A stretch of DNA of 64,000 nt from Nocardioides oleivorans (lineage in GTDB: Bacteria; Actinomycetota; Actinomycetes; Propionibacteriales; Nocardioidaceae), in assembly GCF_004137255.1 (NCBI RefSeq), contig NZ_SDWT01000001.1, positions 558,001 to 622,000 on the forward strand, in the 5' to 3' direction. Position 1 is the stretch's first letter, and the number at the start of each line of letters is the position of its first letter. The notes beneath the pieces are model-generated. The model was not told where the DNA came from. It saw nothing but the letters and a program-made list of their open reading frames with translations, and searched no databases. The translations under genes and the position numbers were made by a program. Shown here piece by piece: positions 1 through 11,408 of this stretch.

Positions 1-1004
1 GCTCGGCGCTCTTCAACTCCGGCGCCGAGGCGGTGGAGAACGCGGTCAAGGTCGCGCGCCACCACACCGGCCGCGACGCCATCGTCGTCTTCGACCACGC
101 CTACCACGGCCGGACGAACCTCACGATGGCGCTGACCGCGAAGAACATGCCCTACAAGCACGGCTTCGGGCCCTTCGCCGGCGAGATCTACCGCTCCCCC
201 ATGGCCTACCCCTACCGCTGGCCCGGTGGCGCGGAGGCGTGCGCCGACGAGGCCTTCGAGGCCTTCGTCTCGACCGTCCACGCCCAGGTCGGCGAGGACA
301 ACTGCGCGGCCGTGCTCATCGAGCCGATCCAGGGCGAGGGCGGCTTCATCGTCCCGCCGCCGGGGTGGTTGAAGCGCGTCTCCGAGTGGTGCGCCGAGCA
401 CGACATCCTGCTCATCGCCGACGAGATCCAGACCGGGTTCGCGCGCACCGGCGACTGGTTCGCCTGCGACCACGAGGGTGTCGTGCCCGACCTGGTCACC
501 ACCGCCAAGGGCATGGCCGGCGGCCTCCCGCTGGCCGCCGTCACCGGTCGCGCCGAGGTGATGGACTCCGTCCACGTCGGTGGCCTGGGCGGCACCTACG
601 GCGGCAACCCGGTCGCCTGCGCGGCCGCGCTGGCCGCGATCGAGACGATGGAGGCCTCCGACCTCCCATCACGCGCCCGCGAGATCGAGGCGATCTTCCT
701 GCCCCGGCTGCGGGCGCTCGCCGAGCGGCACCCCGACCGCGTGGGCGACATCCGCGGCCGCGGCGCGATGCTGGCGGTGGAGCTCGTCAGCGACGGCCCC
801 GGTCGTACGCCGGACGCGGCGCTCGCCGGTGCGGTCCACCGGGCCTGCTCGGCCGAGGGCCTGGTGACGCTCACCTGCGGCACCTTCGGCAACGTGTTCC
901 GCTTCCTGCCGCCGCTGGCCATCGGCGACGACCTGCTCGTCGAGGGCCTCGACGTCTTCGAGGCTGCCTTCGACGCCGCCGCCAGTGGCAAGGTGGAGGG
1001 ATGA
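1..1004 (+). CDS. gabT: 4-aminobutyrate aminotransferase (class III), 5' truncated by the window
   Basis: This PLP-dependent class III aminotransferase would move the amino group of GABA (or a related omega-amino acid) to 2-oxoglutarate, giving succinate semialdehyde. The reading frame is open from base 3 and begins in the conserved ALFNSGAEAVENAVK block, so the N-terminal ~100 residues lie outside the window. Visible landmarks are DEIQTGFARTG (cofactor-binding Asp), TTAKGMAGGLPL with the Schiff-base Lys, and GGTYGGNPVACAAA. Its stop overlaps the start of the downstream semialdehyde dehydrogenase by 4 bp (ATGA), so the two are translationally coupled. This pairing supports the GABA assignment, although other omega-amino acids are possible. 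Confidence 0.9.
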   Translation, partial: SALFNSGAEAVENAVKVARHHTGRDAIVVFDHAYHGRTNLTMALTAKNMPYKHGFGPFAGEIYRSPMAYPYRWPGGAEACADEAFEAFVSTVHAQVGEDNCAAVLIEPIQGEGGFIVPPPGWLKRVSEWCAEHDILLIADEIQTGFARTGDWFACDHEGVVPDLVTTAKGMAGGLPLAAVTGRAEVMDSVHVGGLGGTYGGNPVACAAALAAIETMEASDLPSRAREIEAIFLPRLRALAERHPDRVGDIRGRGAMLAVELVSDGPGRTPDAALAGAVHRACSAEGLVTLTCGTFGNVFRFLPPLAIGDDLLVEGLDVFEAAFDAAASGKVEG

Positions 1005-2458
1005 CGAGCAACGACTCCGTGATCACGTCCGTCCCCACCCGGCTCCTCATCGGCGGCGAGTGGGTCGATGCCACCGGCGGCGCCACCTTCGAGGTCACCA
1101 ACCCGGCCAACGACGAGGTGCTCGCGAGCATCGCCGACGCCACGCCCGCCGACGGCGAGCGCGCGCTCGCCGCGGCCGCCGGTGCGCAGGCCGAGTGGCG
1201 CGCGACCGAGCCCCGCAAGCGGGGCGAGATCCTGCGCAGCGCCTTCGAGCTCCTCACCGAGCGGGCCGACGACTTCGCCCGGCTGATGACGCTCGAGATG
1301 GGCAAGGCCCTCCCGGAGGCGAAGGGCGAGGTCGCCTACGGCGCCGAGTTCTTCCGCTGGTTCTCCGAGGAGGCGGTGCGCATCCACGGGCGCTACGCCG
1401 AGGCGCCCGCCGGCAACACCCGCCTGATCACGATGAAGGGGCCGGTGGGCCCGACGCTGATGATCACGCCGTGGAACTTCCCGCTCGCGATGGGCACGCG
1501 CAAGATCGGCCCGGCGATCGCCGCCGGCTGCACGATGGTGGTCAAGCCGGCCGCGGAGACCCCGCTCACCATGCTGGCGCTCGCCGCCCTGCTCGAGGAG
1601 GTGGGCCTGCCGAAGGGCGTGCTCAACGTGGTCACCACGACCGACTCGGGCGGCGTCTGCGAGCCGATCATCAAGGACTCGCGGCTGCGCAAGCTGACCT
1701 TCACCGGGTCGACGGCCGTGGGCAAGAAGCTCGTCGCGCAGGCGGCCGACCAGCTGCTGCGGGTGTCGATGGAGCTCGGCGGCAACGCACCGTTCATCGT
1801 CTTCGGCGACGCCGACCTCGACGCCGCCGTCGACGGGGCGATGCTCGCGAAGATGCGCAACATCGGCGAGGCCTGCACCTCGGCCAACCGCTTCCTCGTC
1901 CACTCGGCCGTCGCCGAGGAGTTCGCCGAGAAGCTCGCGGCGCGGATGGGGGCGATGAAGGTCGGCGACGGCACCCAGGAGGGCGTCGAGGTCGGTCCGC
2001 TCATCACGGAGAAGGCCCGCACTGGGGTGCACGAGCTCGTCGAGGACGCCGTCTCGGCCGGCGCCCAGGCCGTCGTCGGCGGGGCGATCCCCGAGGGGCC
2101 CGGTCACTTCTACCCGCCCACGGTCCTGGTCGACGTACCCGCCACCGCGCGCGTGCTCCGCGAGGAGATCTTCGGTCCCGTCGCGCCGATCACGACCTTC
2201 GACAGCGAGGAGGAGGCGATCGCCAGCGCGAACGACACCGAGTACGGCCTGGTCGCCTACGTCTTCTCGAAGACCCACGCCCGGGTCCTGCGGGTCAGCG
2301 AGGCCCTGGAGTTCGGCATGGTCGGGCTCAACACCGGCATCGTCTCCAACCCGGCCGCGCCCTTCGGCGGGGTGAAGCACTCCGGCTTCGGGCGCGAGGG
2401 CGGCTTCGAGGGGATCGAGGAGTACCTCGAGACCAAGTACGTCGGCAGCGCACTCTGA
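1001..2458 (+). CDS. gabD: NAD(P)-dependent succinate-semialdehyde dehydrogenase
   Basis: This 485-residue aldehyde dehydrogenase completes the GABA shunt by oxidising succinate semialdehyde to succinate. The start at 1001 is chosen because the ATG overlaps the gabT stop and gives the usual N-terminus (LLIGGEWVDA). Family landmarks are TPWNFPLAMGTRKIGPA, FTGSTAVGKKL, the general-base Glu258 in MELGGNAPF and the nucleophile Cys292 in GEACTSANRF. The C-terminal PFGGVKHSGFGREGG block is intact. Length is normal for the family. Closely related aldehyde dehydrogenases cannot be excluded without a tree, but the gabT coupling argues for this substrate. Confidence 0.9.
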   Translation: MTSNDSVITSVPTRLLIGGEWVDATGGATFEVTNPANDEVLASIADATPADGERALAAAAGAQAEWRATEPRKRGEILRSAFELLTERADDFARLMTLEMGKALPEAKGEVAYGAEFFRWFSEEAVRIHGRYAEAPAGNTRLITMKGPVGPTLMITPWNFPLAMGTRKIGPAIAAGCTMVVKPAAETPLTMLALAALLEEVGLPKGVLNVVTTTDSGGVCEPIIKDSRLRKLTFTGSTAVGKKLVAQAADQLLRVSMELGGNAPFIVFGDADLDAAVDGAMLAKMRNIGEACTSANRFLVHSAVAEEFAEKLAARMGAMKVGDGTQEGVEVGPLITEKARTGVHELVEDAVSAGAQAVVGGAIPEGPGHFYPPTVLVDVPATARVLREEIFGPVAPITTFDSEEEAIASANDTEYGLVAYVFSKTHARVLRVSEALEFGMVGLNTGIVSNPAAPFGGVKHSGFGREGGFEGIEEYLETKYVGSAL

Positions 2459-2460
2459 GG

Positions 2461-3825
2461 ATGGGCACCGCGATCGACCGGGCGCGCCTCGCCACCCTGC
2501 ATGCGGACGAGGAGCAGCGCTTCATCGACCTGCACCCGACCTCGGCGAGGCTCGCGGCGGAGGCCGGCGAGCACCTGCTCGCCGGCGTCCCGATGCCGTG
2601 GATGACCCGGTGGCCGGGGTCGTTCCCGCTCTTCGTCGAGTCGGCCGGGGGTGGCCGGTTCACCGACGTCGACGGGATCGCCTACGTCGACCTCTGCCTC
2701 GGCGACACCGGTTCGATGACCGGGCACTGCCTCCCCGCGGTGGCCGACGCCGTGCGCGAGCGGACCGAGCGCGGCATCACGACGATGCTGCCCTCGACCG
2801 ACGCCGCGTGGGTCGCCGCCGAGCTCAGCCGCCGGTTCGGGCTGCCCCGCTGGCAGATGGCGATGACCGCGACCGACGCCAACCGGTTCGTGCTCCGCTT
2901 CGCCCGCCACCTGACCGGCCGGCCTCGCATCGCGGTCATGGACTGGTGCTACCACGGCACCGTCGACGAGACCCTCGGCGTGCTCGAGCACGGCCGGGCC
3001 GGCGACCGCGTCGTGCCCCGTCCGGGTGCGCTCGGTCCCCAGGTCGACGTGTCGGTCACGACGGCCGTCGTCCCCTTCAACGACCTCGACGCGCTCGACG
3101 CCCGCCTGGCGGAGGGTGACGTCGCCTGCCTGCTCATGGAGCCGGCACTGACCAACATCGGCATCGTGCTGCCCGACGACGGCTACCTCGCAGGTGTACG
3201 CGAGATCACCCGCAGGCACGGCGTGCTGCTCGTCAACGACGAGACCCACACCATCTGCGCCGGCCCCGGGGGTGCCACGGCGGCGTGGGACCTCGAGCCC
3301 GACCTCGTGGTCATCGGCAAGCCGATCGGCGGCGGCATCCCGGTCGCCGCCTACGGCATGAGCGCCGAGGTGGCGGCCCGGCTCGAGGGACCGATGCTCG
3401 GGCACGACATCGACGTGGCGGGAGTGGGCGGCACGCTCTCGGGCTCCGCGCTCGCGATGGCCGCGGTCCGCGCGACCCTGTCGACCGCCCTGCGGCAGGA
3501 GGACTTCGACGTCGCGATCCCGCTCGCCGAGTCGTTCACCGACGGCATCCGGGGCGTCATCGACGAGCACGGGCTCCCGTGGCACGTGCAGCGGCTCGGC
3601 TGCCGCGCGGAGTACTGGTTCTGCCCTCCCCCGCGTGGTGGCGCCGAGGCCGCGGCCGCCGTCGACGAGGAGCTCGACGCGTTCTTCCACCTCTGGACGG
3701 TCAACCGCGGCGTGCTGCTCGCGCCGTTCCACAACATGTCGCTCTTCTCGCCCTTCCACACCCGCGCCGACGTCGACGCGCACACGTCGGCGTTCCGCGG
3801 CGCCGTGGAGGCGCTGCTCGGATGA
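2461..3825 (+). CDS. Class III (glutamate-1-semialdehyde-type) aminotransferase
   Basis: This is a 454-residue PLP enzyme of the class III family, closer to glutamate-1-semialdehyde aminomutase-like transaminases than to gabT. The PLP-binding Asp lies in LLVNDETHTICAGPGG and the likely Schiff-base Lys in VVIGKPIGGGIPVAAYG. The start at 2461 follows the gabD stop by two bases, so it belongs to the same operon, and its stop overlaps the next ATG by 4 bp. The substrate is unknown; an amine or amino acid that feeds into the upstream gabT/gabD route is the simplest inference. Confidence 0.85.
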   Translation: MGTAIDRARLATLHADEEQRFIDLHPTSARLAAEAGEHLLAGVPMPWMTRWPGSFPLFVESAGGGRFTDVDGIAYVDLCLGDTGSMTGHCLPAVADAVRERTERGITTMLPSTDAAWVAAELSRRFGLPRWQMAMTATDANRFVLRFARHLTGRPRIAVMDWCYHGTVDETLGVLEHGRAGDRVVPRPGALGPQVDVSVTTAVVPFNDLDALDARLAEGDVACLLMEPALTNIGIVLPDDGYLAGVREITRRHGVLLVNDETHTICAGPGGATAAWDLEPDLVVIGKPIGGGIPVAAYGMSAEVAARLEGPMLGHDIDVAGVGGTLSGSALAMAAVRATLSTALRQEDFDVAIPLAESFTDGIRGVIDEHGLPWHVQRLGCRAEYWFCPPPRGGAEAAAAVDEELDAFFHLWTVNRGVLLAPFHNMSLFSPFHTRADVDAHTSAFRGAVEALLG

Positions 3826-4274
3826 CCGGTCAGCGGCGGGTGCCGGGCGACGTGCTCGTCCACCTGCGCCGGGCGCGCGACCACCTCGACCGGCACTTCG
3901 ACGAGCCGTTCGACCTCGACCACCTCGCGGGGCTCGCCGGGATGAGCCGGTTCCACTTCGCGCGGTCGTTCGCGACGACGTACCGCACGACGCCGGCAGC
4001 GTACCTCGCCGCGCGACGGGTCGAGCGCGCCCAGGACCTGCTGCGGGGGGCCAACCTGACGGTGACCGAGGTCTGCCACGCCGTCGGTTACAGCAGCCTC
4101 GGGTCGTTCAGCTCGAGGTTCCGCGAGATCGTCGGGGAGAGCCCGAGCGACTTCCAGCGGAGGTACGCCGTCGCCGGCAACCCGCGCATCCCAGGCTGCT
4201 ACGTCTTCATGGCCGGGCTGGTCGAGCGCGGCAGAGCAACACAGGAGAAGCAGGACGACGCCGGTCGTTCCTAG
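3822..4274 (+). CDS. Short AraC-family transcriptional regulator
   Basis: This 150-residue protein consists almost entirely of the AraC/XylS DNA-binding domain. The two helix-turn-helix units are FDLDHLAGLAGMSRFHFARS (about residues 26-45) and LTVTEVCHAVGYSSLGSFSS (about 76-95), followed by FREIVGESPSDFQRRY. There is no ligand-binding domain at either end, so sensing must be by another protein or absent. The tail has the RIPGCYVFMAGL segment often seen in AraC proteins next to VOC genes. The ATG overlaps the preceding aminotransferase stop. It may control the upstream catabolic genes or the downstream VOC gene. Confidence 0.85.
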   Translation: MTGQRRVPGDVLVHLRRARDHLDRHFDEPFDLDHLAGLAGMSRFHFARSFATTYRTTPAAYLAARRVERAQDLLRGANLTVTEVCHAVGYSSLGSFSSRFREIVGESPSDFQRRYAVAGNPRIPGCYVFMAGLVERGRATQEKQDDAGRS

Positions 4275-4277
4275 GCT
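4272..4277 (+). promoter_or_regulatory. -10 hexamer TAGGCT, leaderless promoter of the VOC gene
   Basis: The hexamer begins 12 bases before the ATG at 4284, which places the transcription start at or next to the start codon. Its first three bases are the TAG stop codon of the upstream AraC gene, so one sequence serves both purposes. No Shine-Dalgarno is visible before the ATG. Confidence 0.5.
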
Positions 4278-4283
4278 CGTCGC

Positions 4284-4727
4284 ATGATCACCAACCTCTC
4301 CCTCGTGTCCGTCTGGGTGAAGGACATCGACGAGTCCCTCGCCTTCTACACCGACGTCCTCGGCTTCGAGGTCGGCGACGACCTCCAGCTCGGTCCCGAC
4401 TTCCGCTGGTGCACCGTCTTCCACCCGAAGCAGCCCGAGATCCACCTCCACCTGACGACGCCGAGCGGTCCCCTGCCCGACTACCTGATCGAGGCGATGC
4501 GCCGCGCGCAGGACGAGGGCGGCCTGCCGGGCGTCGGGATGGACGTCGACGACTGCCGCGCGACCTACGAGGAGCTCAAGGCCAAGGGAGTGGAGTTCCT
4601 CCAGGAGCCCGAGGAGCGGCCCTACGGCGTCGAGGCGCTGATGCGCGACAACTCCGGCAACTGGATGGTGCTCGTGGAGAGGCGCGAGTTCACCCCGGAG
4701 GACTTCGAGGGCGTCGACCTCGGCTGA
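4284..4727 (+). CDS. VOC-family (glyoxalase/bleomycin-resistance fold) protein
   Basis: This 147-residue protein has the paired beta-alpha-beta-beta-beta repeats of the vicinal oxygen chelate superfamily. It opens with SVWVKDIDESLAFYTDVLGF and ends its second half with EALMRDNSGNWMVLVER. Possible metal ligands are the His in IHLHLTT and the Glu in MVLVER. Members include glyoxalases, dioxygenases and antibiotic-binding proteins, and the sequence alone does not say which this is. The gene follows a small AraC gene, a common genomic pairing, and converges end to end with the Mug gene. Confidence 0.85.
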   Translation: MITNLSLVSVWVKDIDESLAFYTDVLGFEVGDDLQLGPDFRWCTVFHPKQPEIHLHLTTPSGPLPDYLIEAMRRAQDEGGLPGVGMDVDDCRATYEELKAKGVEFLQEPEERPYGVEALMRDNSGNWMVLVERREFTPEDFEGVDLG

Positions 4728-5303
4728 CTAGCCGATCACGCCCGCTGCGCGCGCCGCTGCGGCGTACGCCGTCGCGAGGCTGTCGACGGTCTCGTGGGCG
4801 TTGAGGCCCGACGGGTTGGGCACCACGAAGACGCTCGAGCTGCCCCACGGCTCGGGCTGCTCGCCGACCTTCGCGGCCCGGTCTCCGAAGGCGGTGCGGT
4901 AGGCCGTGATGCCGGCGACCGCCACCACGCGCGGGCTGCGCCGGGCCACCAGCTCCTCCAGGAGGGCACCGCCTGCGCGGAGCTCGTCGCGGGTGAGCTC
5001 GTCGGCCCGGGCGGTGGCCCGCGCGACGACGTTGGTGATGCCGATCCCCCGGTCGCGCAGCGTCTCGCGGTCCGTGTCGCTCATCCCCGCCGCCGGGTCG
5101 ATCGGCGCGGTGAGGATCCCGGCCCGCAGCAGCGCCGGGTAGAACCGGTTGCCGGGGTGCGCGAAGTGGGTCTGGGTCGCAGCCGTCCACAGACCGGGGT
5201 TGATGCCCACGAAGAGCAGCCGCAGGGGCCGGCCCGGCGGCGGGAGCAGGTCGGGCACCTCGGTGTCGCGGAAGGACTCGAGCTCGGCCCTGGTGAACCC
5301 CAT
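4728..5303 (-). CDS. mug: Mismatch-specific (G:T/G:U) uracil/thymine DNA glycosylase, Mug type
   Basis: This 191-residue base-excision-repair enzyme removes uracil or thymine mispaired with guanine. The active-site block GINPGLWTAATQTHFAHPGN near residue 35 matches the Mug/TDG family, and NPSGLNAHE near the C-terminus matches the intercalation/substrate loop. The start at 5303 (MGFTRAELESF) is preferred over the longer frame because the extra upstream residues overlap the esterase gene and are unlike the family. It lies 5 bases after the esterase stop, so the two are probably co-transcribed, and its 3' end abuts the convergent VOC gene. Confidence 0.88.
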   Translation of the reverse strand: MGFTRAELESFRDTEVPDLLPPPGRPLRLLFVGINPGLWTAATQTHFAHPGNRFYPALLRAGILTAPIDPAAGMSDTDRETLRDRGIGITNVVARATARADELTRDELRAGGALLEELVARRSPRVVAVAGITAYRTAFGDRAAKVGEQPEPWGSSSVFVVPNPSGLNAHETVDSLATAYAAAARAAGVIG

Positions 5304-5308
5304 CGCCG

Positions 5309-6376
5309 TCAGCGCGGGGCGTGGCGCCGCAGGCCGGCTCCCAGCCCCATCCGGATCGCCCCGCACGCCTCGAGCACGGCCTCCCGACCGGAGCGCCCGA
5401 CACCGGTCGTGCTGACGAAGGCGTGGATGAGGCTGTCGTGGCGGCGCAGCGCGACGGGTACGCCGGCCTCCGCGAGGCGGCGGGCGTAGGCCTCGCCCTC
5501 GTCGCGCAACGGGTCGAAGCCGGCGGTCGCGACGTAGGCCGGCGGCAGCCCGGTCAGGTCCTCGGCCAGCAGCGGCGAGACGCGCGGATCGGTGCGGTCG
5601 GCGTCGCCGAGGTAGCGCTCGGTGTACCAGTCCATCTGCTTCTCGGTGAGGTAGAAGCCGTCGGCGAACTCACGGTAGGACGCGCTCTGCCGGCTGGTGT
5701 CGGTGACCGGGTAGAGGAGCAGCTGGAACGCCGGGTGCACCTGGGCCTTCGCGAGGTCCTGGCACAGCACTGCCGAGACGTTGCCGCCCGCGCTGTCACC
5801 GCCCACCCCGATCCGGTGCGCGTCGTGGCCCCACGCGGCGGCCTTCGACGCGGCGAACATGAACGCCGCCCGGGCGTCGTCGAGCGCTGCCGGGAACGGG
5901 TGCTCGGGGGCGAGGCGGTAGTCGACCGCGAGCACCGACACCCCGGCGTGCTCGGCCAGGAAGCGGCAGACCGTGTCGTGGCTGTCGAGCGAGCCGACCA
6001 CGAAGCCGCCTCCGTGGAAGTAGACGAGCAGGCGGTCGGCGTCGTCGCGGTGGGCGAGGTAGCGGCGGCCGGTGATCGGGCCGGCGAAGGTCGGGATCTC
6101 GACGTCCTCGACGAGCGCCATCGGCAGCGGACGACCGCCGAACAGCGCAGCCTCCTCGTCGACGCGGCGTCTCGCCGCCTCCGCCGTCAGCTGGGTGTAG
6201 TCGCTCTCGGGCAGCGCGTCGAGCAGGCGCAGGGCCGCCGCCACCTCGGGCTCGAGCACGGCGCCGGCCCGGTTGACCCGCCGCCCGCCGACGAGGCTCT
6301 GCACGCGGTCGGGCGCCCGCCCGAAGACCTTGACCACGGCGCGGGCGACGGCGGACTCGACAGCCTTGGCATCCAT
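5309..6376 (-). CDS. Alpha/beta hydrolase, hormone-sensitive-lipase family (HGGGF type)
   Basis: This 355-residue esterase/lipase has the oxyanion motif HGGGFVVGS and the nucleophile elbow GVGGDSAGGNVS. The later acid is probably in ATAGFDPLRDEGEAYARRL and the His in DSLIHAFV. It has no signal peptide, so it should be cytoplasmic and act on short acyl esters. The ATG at 6376 gives a typical N-terminal cap of about 100 residues; longer upstream coding in the same frame does not resemble the family. It is the upstream gene of a two-gene unit with mug. Confidence 0.88.
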   Translation of the reverse strand: MDAKAVESAVARAVVKVFGRAPDRVQSLVGGRRVNRAGAVLEPEVAAALRLLDALPESDYTQLTAEAARRRVDEEAALFGGRPLPMALVEDVEIPTFAGPITGRRYLAHRDDADRLLVYFHGGGFVVGSLDSHDTVCRFLAEHAGVSVLAVDYRLAPEHPFPAALDDARAAFMFAASKAAAWGHDAHRIGVGGDSAGGNVSAVLCQDLAKAQVHPAFQLLLYPVTDTSRQSASYREFADGFYLTEKQMDWYTERYLGDADRTDPRVSPLLAEDLTGLPPAYVATAGFDPLRDEGEAYARRLAEAGVPVALRRHDSLIHAFVSTTGVGRSGREAVLEACGAIRMGLGAGLRRHAPR

Positions 6377-6426
6377 GGGCCGTGATCCTGCCACCCGGCC
6401 CGCACCGCCCACGAGGAGGCTCTCCC

Positions 6427-6798
6427 TCAGGTGAGAGCCTGCTCCGCGTCGTGCTGTCCGGAGACGCAGAACAGGTTGCCGTCGGGGTCGGTGAGGGTCA
6501 CCCAGCGGAAGTTCTCGTCGCCACGCCGCTCCACGAGTGCGGCACCTGCCGCGACGAGCTCGTCGACCGCGCCGTCGAGGTCGGCCGCCGCGAGGTCGAG
6601 GTGGATCCGGTTCTTTCCCGGGGTGGCGTCCTCGACCTGCTGGAAGCCCAGCAGTGCCGGCAGGCCACCCCCACCGAGAATGACGAACTCGCCGCCGAAG
6701 TCCTGCACCACCTCGGCGCCGAACCGCTCCGCCCACCAGGTCGCGAGCGGCATGGCCGCCGGGGTGTCGATCGTGATCATGCCGATGCTCAGGGTCAT
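6427..6798 (-). CDS. VOC-family protein, glyoxalase-like
   Basis: This 123-residue single-domain VOC protein starts MTLSIGMITIDTPAAMPLATWW and ends WVTLTDPDGNLFCVSGQHD, the usual DPDGN(L/P)FC strand. Candidate metal-site residues are Asp in the first strand and His in NRIHLDLAAADL. The start at 6798 is supported by a -10-like TACGGT 13 bases upstream (6811-6806), consistent with a leaderless mRNA. Substrate and function are unknown. Confidence 0.82.
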   Translation of the reverse strand: MTLSIGMITIDTPAAMPLATWWAERFGAEVVQDFGGEFVILGGGGLPALLGFQQVEDATPGKNRIHLDLAAADLDGAVDELVAAGAALVERRGDENFRWVTLTDPDGNLFCVSGQHDAEQALT

Positions 6799-6805
6799 GC
6801 CGGCG

Positions 6806-6811
6806 ACCGTA
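6806..6811 (-). promoter_or_regulatory. -10 hexamer TACGGT, leaderless promoter of the VOC gene at 6427-6798
   Basis: The hexamer lies 13 bases before the ATG on the minus strand, with no ribosome-binding sequence between. It fits the -10/start-codon spacing that recurs in this window. Confidence 0.4.
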
Positions 6812-6841
6812 CCCGCGCCCGCCGACACGGGTCGAGCAGCA

Positions 6842-6877
6842 CGAGACCCCGCCTCCCTCGCGGGAGACGGGGTCTCG
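6842..6877 (-). terminator. Terminator downstream of tuf
   Basis: Ten-base arms CGAGACCCCG and CGGGGTCTCG pair perfectly, and inside them CTCCC/GGGAG pairs around a GCGA tetraloop (GNRA class on the minus strand). It begins 37 bases after the tuf stop and closes the str operon. There is no T-run, as is usual for high-GC actinobacterial terminators. Confidence 0.75.
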
Positions 6878-6913
6878 GTGTGGCGCTGGGTGCCGGTCAG
6901 CGACCGGCGGTGA

Positions 6914-8107
<1,194 letters not shown>

Positions 8108-8182
8108 TGGGGCTCCTCCTGATTGGTTGTTACTTGACTCGTGGGTGTGGGGTGTAGCTGGGTGCCGAGGATCCGGCGGCGA

Positions 8183-10297
<2,115 letters not shown>

Positions 10298-10337
10298 TGA
10301 AAGTCTCAGTCCCTCGTAAGAGTTGGTGGGGTTGGTG

Positions 10338-10369
10338 GGTGCGGGGCTCCGTCAGCGGAGCCCCGCACC
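10338..10369 (-). terminator. Perfect 14-bp hairpin between rpsG and fusA
   Basis: The arms GGTGCGGGGCTCCG and CGGAGCCCCGCACC pair without mismatch around a four-base loop. It begins two bases after the rpsG stop and lies about 40 bases before the fusA start. It could be a partial terminator or an RNA-processing site within the str operon. Confidence 0.6.
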
Positions 10370-10371
10370 GA

Positions 10372-10842
10372 TCACCAGCGGTAGTGGGCGAAGGCCTTGT
10401 TGGACTCGGCCATCTTGTGGGTGTCCTCGCGCTTCTTCACAGCGGCACCGAGGCCGTTGCTCGCGTCGAGGATCTCGTTCATCAGGCGCTCGGCCATGGT
10501 CTTCTCGCGACGGTCCTGGGCGTAGCCCACGAGCCAGCGCAGCGCCAGCGTGGTGGAGCGGTTGGCCTTGACCTCGACGGGGACCTGGTAGGTCGCACCG
10601 CCGACGCGGCGGGACTTGACCTCGAGGGCCGGCTTGACGTTGTCCATCGCGCGCTTGAGCGTGACGACGGGGTCGGTGCCGGTCTTCTCGCGGCAACCCT
10701 CGAGGGCGCTGTAGACGATGCGCTGGGCGACGGCCTTCTTGCCGTCCTGCAGGACCTTGCTGACGAGCTGGGTGACCAGCTGCGAGCCGTAGACCGGGTC
10801 GGAGACGAGAGGCCGCTTCGGGGCGGGACCCTTGCGAGGCAT
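10372..10842 (-). CDS. rpsG: 30S ribosomal protein S7
   Basis: This 156-residue primary 16S rRNA-binding protein organises the head of the small subunit. The sequence begins [20 protein letters not shown] and contains the conserved [16 protein letters not shown] and [17 protein letters not shown] blocks; it ends KAFAHYRW. Its ATG overlaps the last base of the rpsL stop (TAATG), so S12 and S7 translation are coupled. A strong hairpin follows its stop. Confidence 0.98.
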   Translation of the reverse strand: MPRKGPAPKRPLVSDPVYGSQLVTQLVSKVLQDGKKAVAQRIVYSALEGCREKTGTDPVVTLKRAMDNVKPALEVKSRRVGGATYQVPVEVKANRSTTLALRWLVGYAQDRREKTMAERLMNEILDASNGLGAAVKKREDTHKMAESNKAFAHYRW

Positions 10843-11213
10843 TACTTCTCCTTCTTCGCGCCGTAGCGGCTGCGGGCCTGCTTGCGGTTCTTGACACCCT
10901 GGGTGTCGAGCGTGCCGCGGATGATCTTGTAGCGGACACCGGGAAGGTCCTTCACACGGCCGCCGCGCACGAGCACGATCGAGTGCTCCTGCAGGTTGTG
11001 ACCGACACCCGGGATGTAGGCGGTGACCTCGACGCCACTGCTCAGGCGCACGCGGGCGACCTTGCGGAGGGCGGAGTTCGGCTTCTTCGGGGTGGTCGTG
11101 TAGACGCGGGTGCAGACGCCACGGCGCTGCGGGGATCCCTTCAGGGCAGGCGTCTTGGACTTCGACACCTTGTCCTGGCGGCCCTTGCGGACCAGCTGGT
11201 TGATGGTGGGCAC
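10842..11213 (-). CDS. rpsL: 30S ribosomal protein S12
   Basis: This 123-residue decoding-centre protein starts with GTG at 11213 ([12 protein letters not shown]), preceded by GAGAGAGGG. Longer upstream reading of the same frame is not S12-like. Lys43 and Lys44 in [10 protein letters not shown] and Lys88 in [12 protein letters not shown] are the wild-type residues at the streptomycin-sensitivity positions. Asp89 is the site modified by methylthiolation in some bacteria. It is the first gene of the str operon, behind a ~160-base structured leader. Confidence 0.98.
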   Translation of the reverse strand: MPTINQLVRKGRQDKVSKSKTPALKGSPQRRGVCTRVYTTTPKKPNSALRKVARVRLSSGVEVTAYIPGVGHNLQEHSIVLVRGGRVKDLPGVRYKIIRGTLDTQGVKNRKQARSRYGAKKEK

Positions 11214-11352
11214 CGGGTGGTTCCCTCTCTCTGTCTTCTCATCACGGACCGGCGCGGTGCCGGACTCGGGTGTGGAGCGATGTTGCGATGTGCCTGGTGC
11301 CAGCAGGTCGGTGCGGCCTCGAGGGCCGCGACTCGGCGAGCAGTGGGCATGC

Positions 11353-11369
11353 GTCTGGACGGACCAGAC
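11353..11369 (-). promoter_or_regulatory. Hairpin in the str-operon leader
   Basis: GTCTGG and CCAGAC pair around a five-base loop just downstream of the predicted start point of the rpsL transcript. A further GCGGCC/GGCCGC stem and a CCGGC/GCCGG stem lie closer to the gene, so the ~160-base leader is highly structured. Its role is unknown. Confidence 0.35.
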
Positions 11370-11379
11370 ACAAGGAATG

Positions 11380-11408
11380 AGGCTACTCGGGCGCTTCGAC
11401 AGGGTCAA
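11380..11408 (-). promoter_or_regulatory. Promoter of the rpsL-rpsG-fusA-tuf operon
   Basis: A -35 box TTGACC (11408-11403) and a -10 box TAGCCT (11385-11380) are separated by exactly 17 bases, a near-ideal housekeeping-sigma promoter. The -35 overlaps the 3' end of the upstream MFS gene, whose stop is at 11405. Transcription should start near 11373, giving a leader of about 160 bases. Confidence 0.75.

Noticed and set aside
239..1000. Upstream extension of the gabD frame
   Set aside because: The translation before 1001 is Arg-rich and out of phase with the real gabT; the ATGA junction and family N-terminus place the start at 1001.
10842..11408. Longer version of rpsL starting upstream of 11213
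   Set aside because: The extra residues are unlike S12, and GTG 11213 has a good ribosome-binding site and gives the conserved PTINQL N-terminus.
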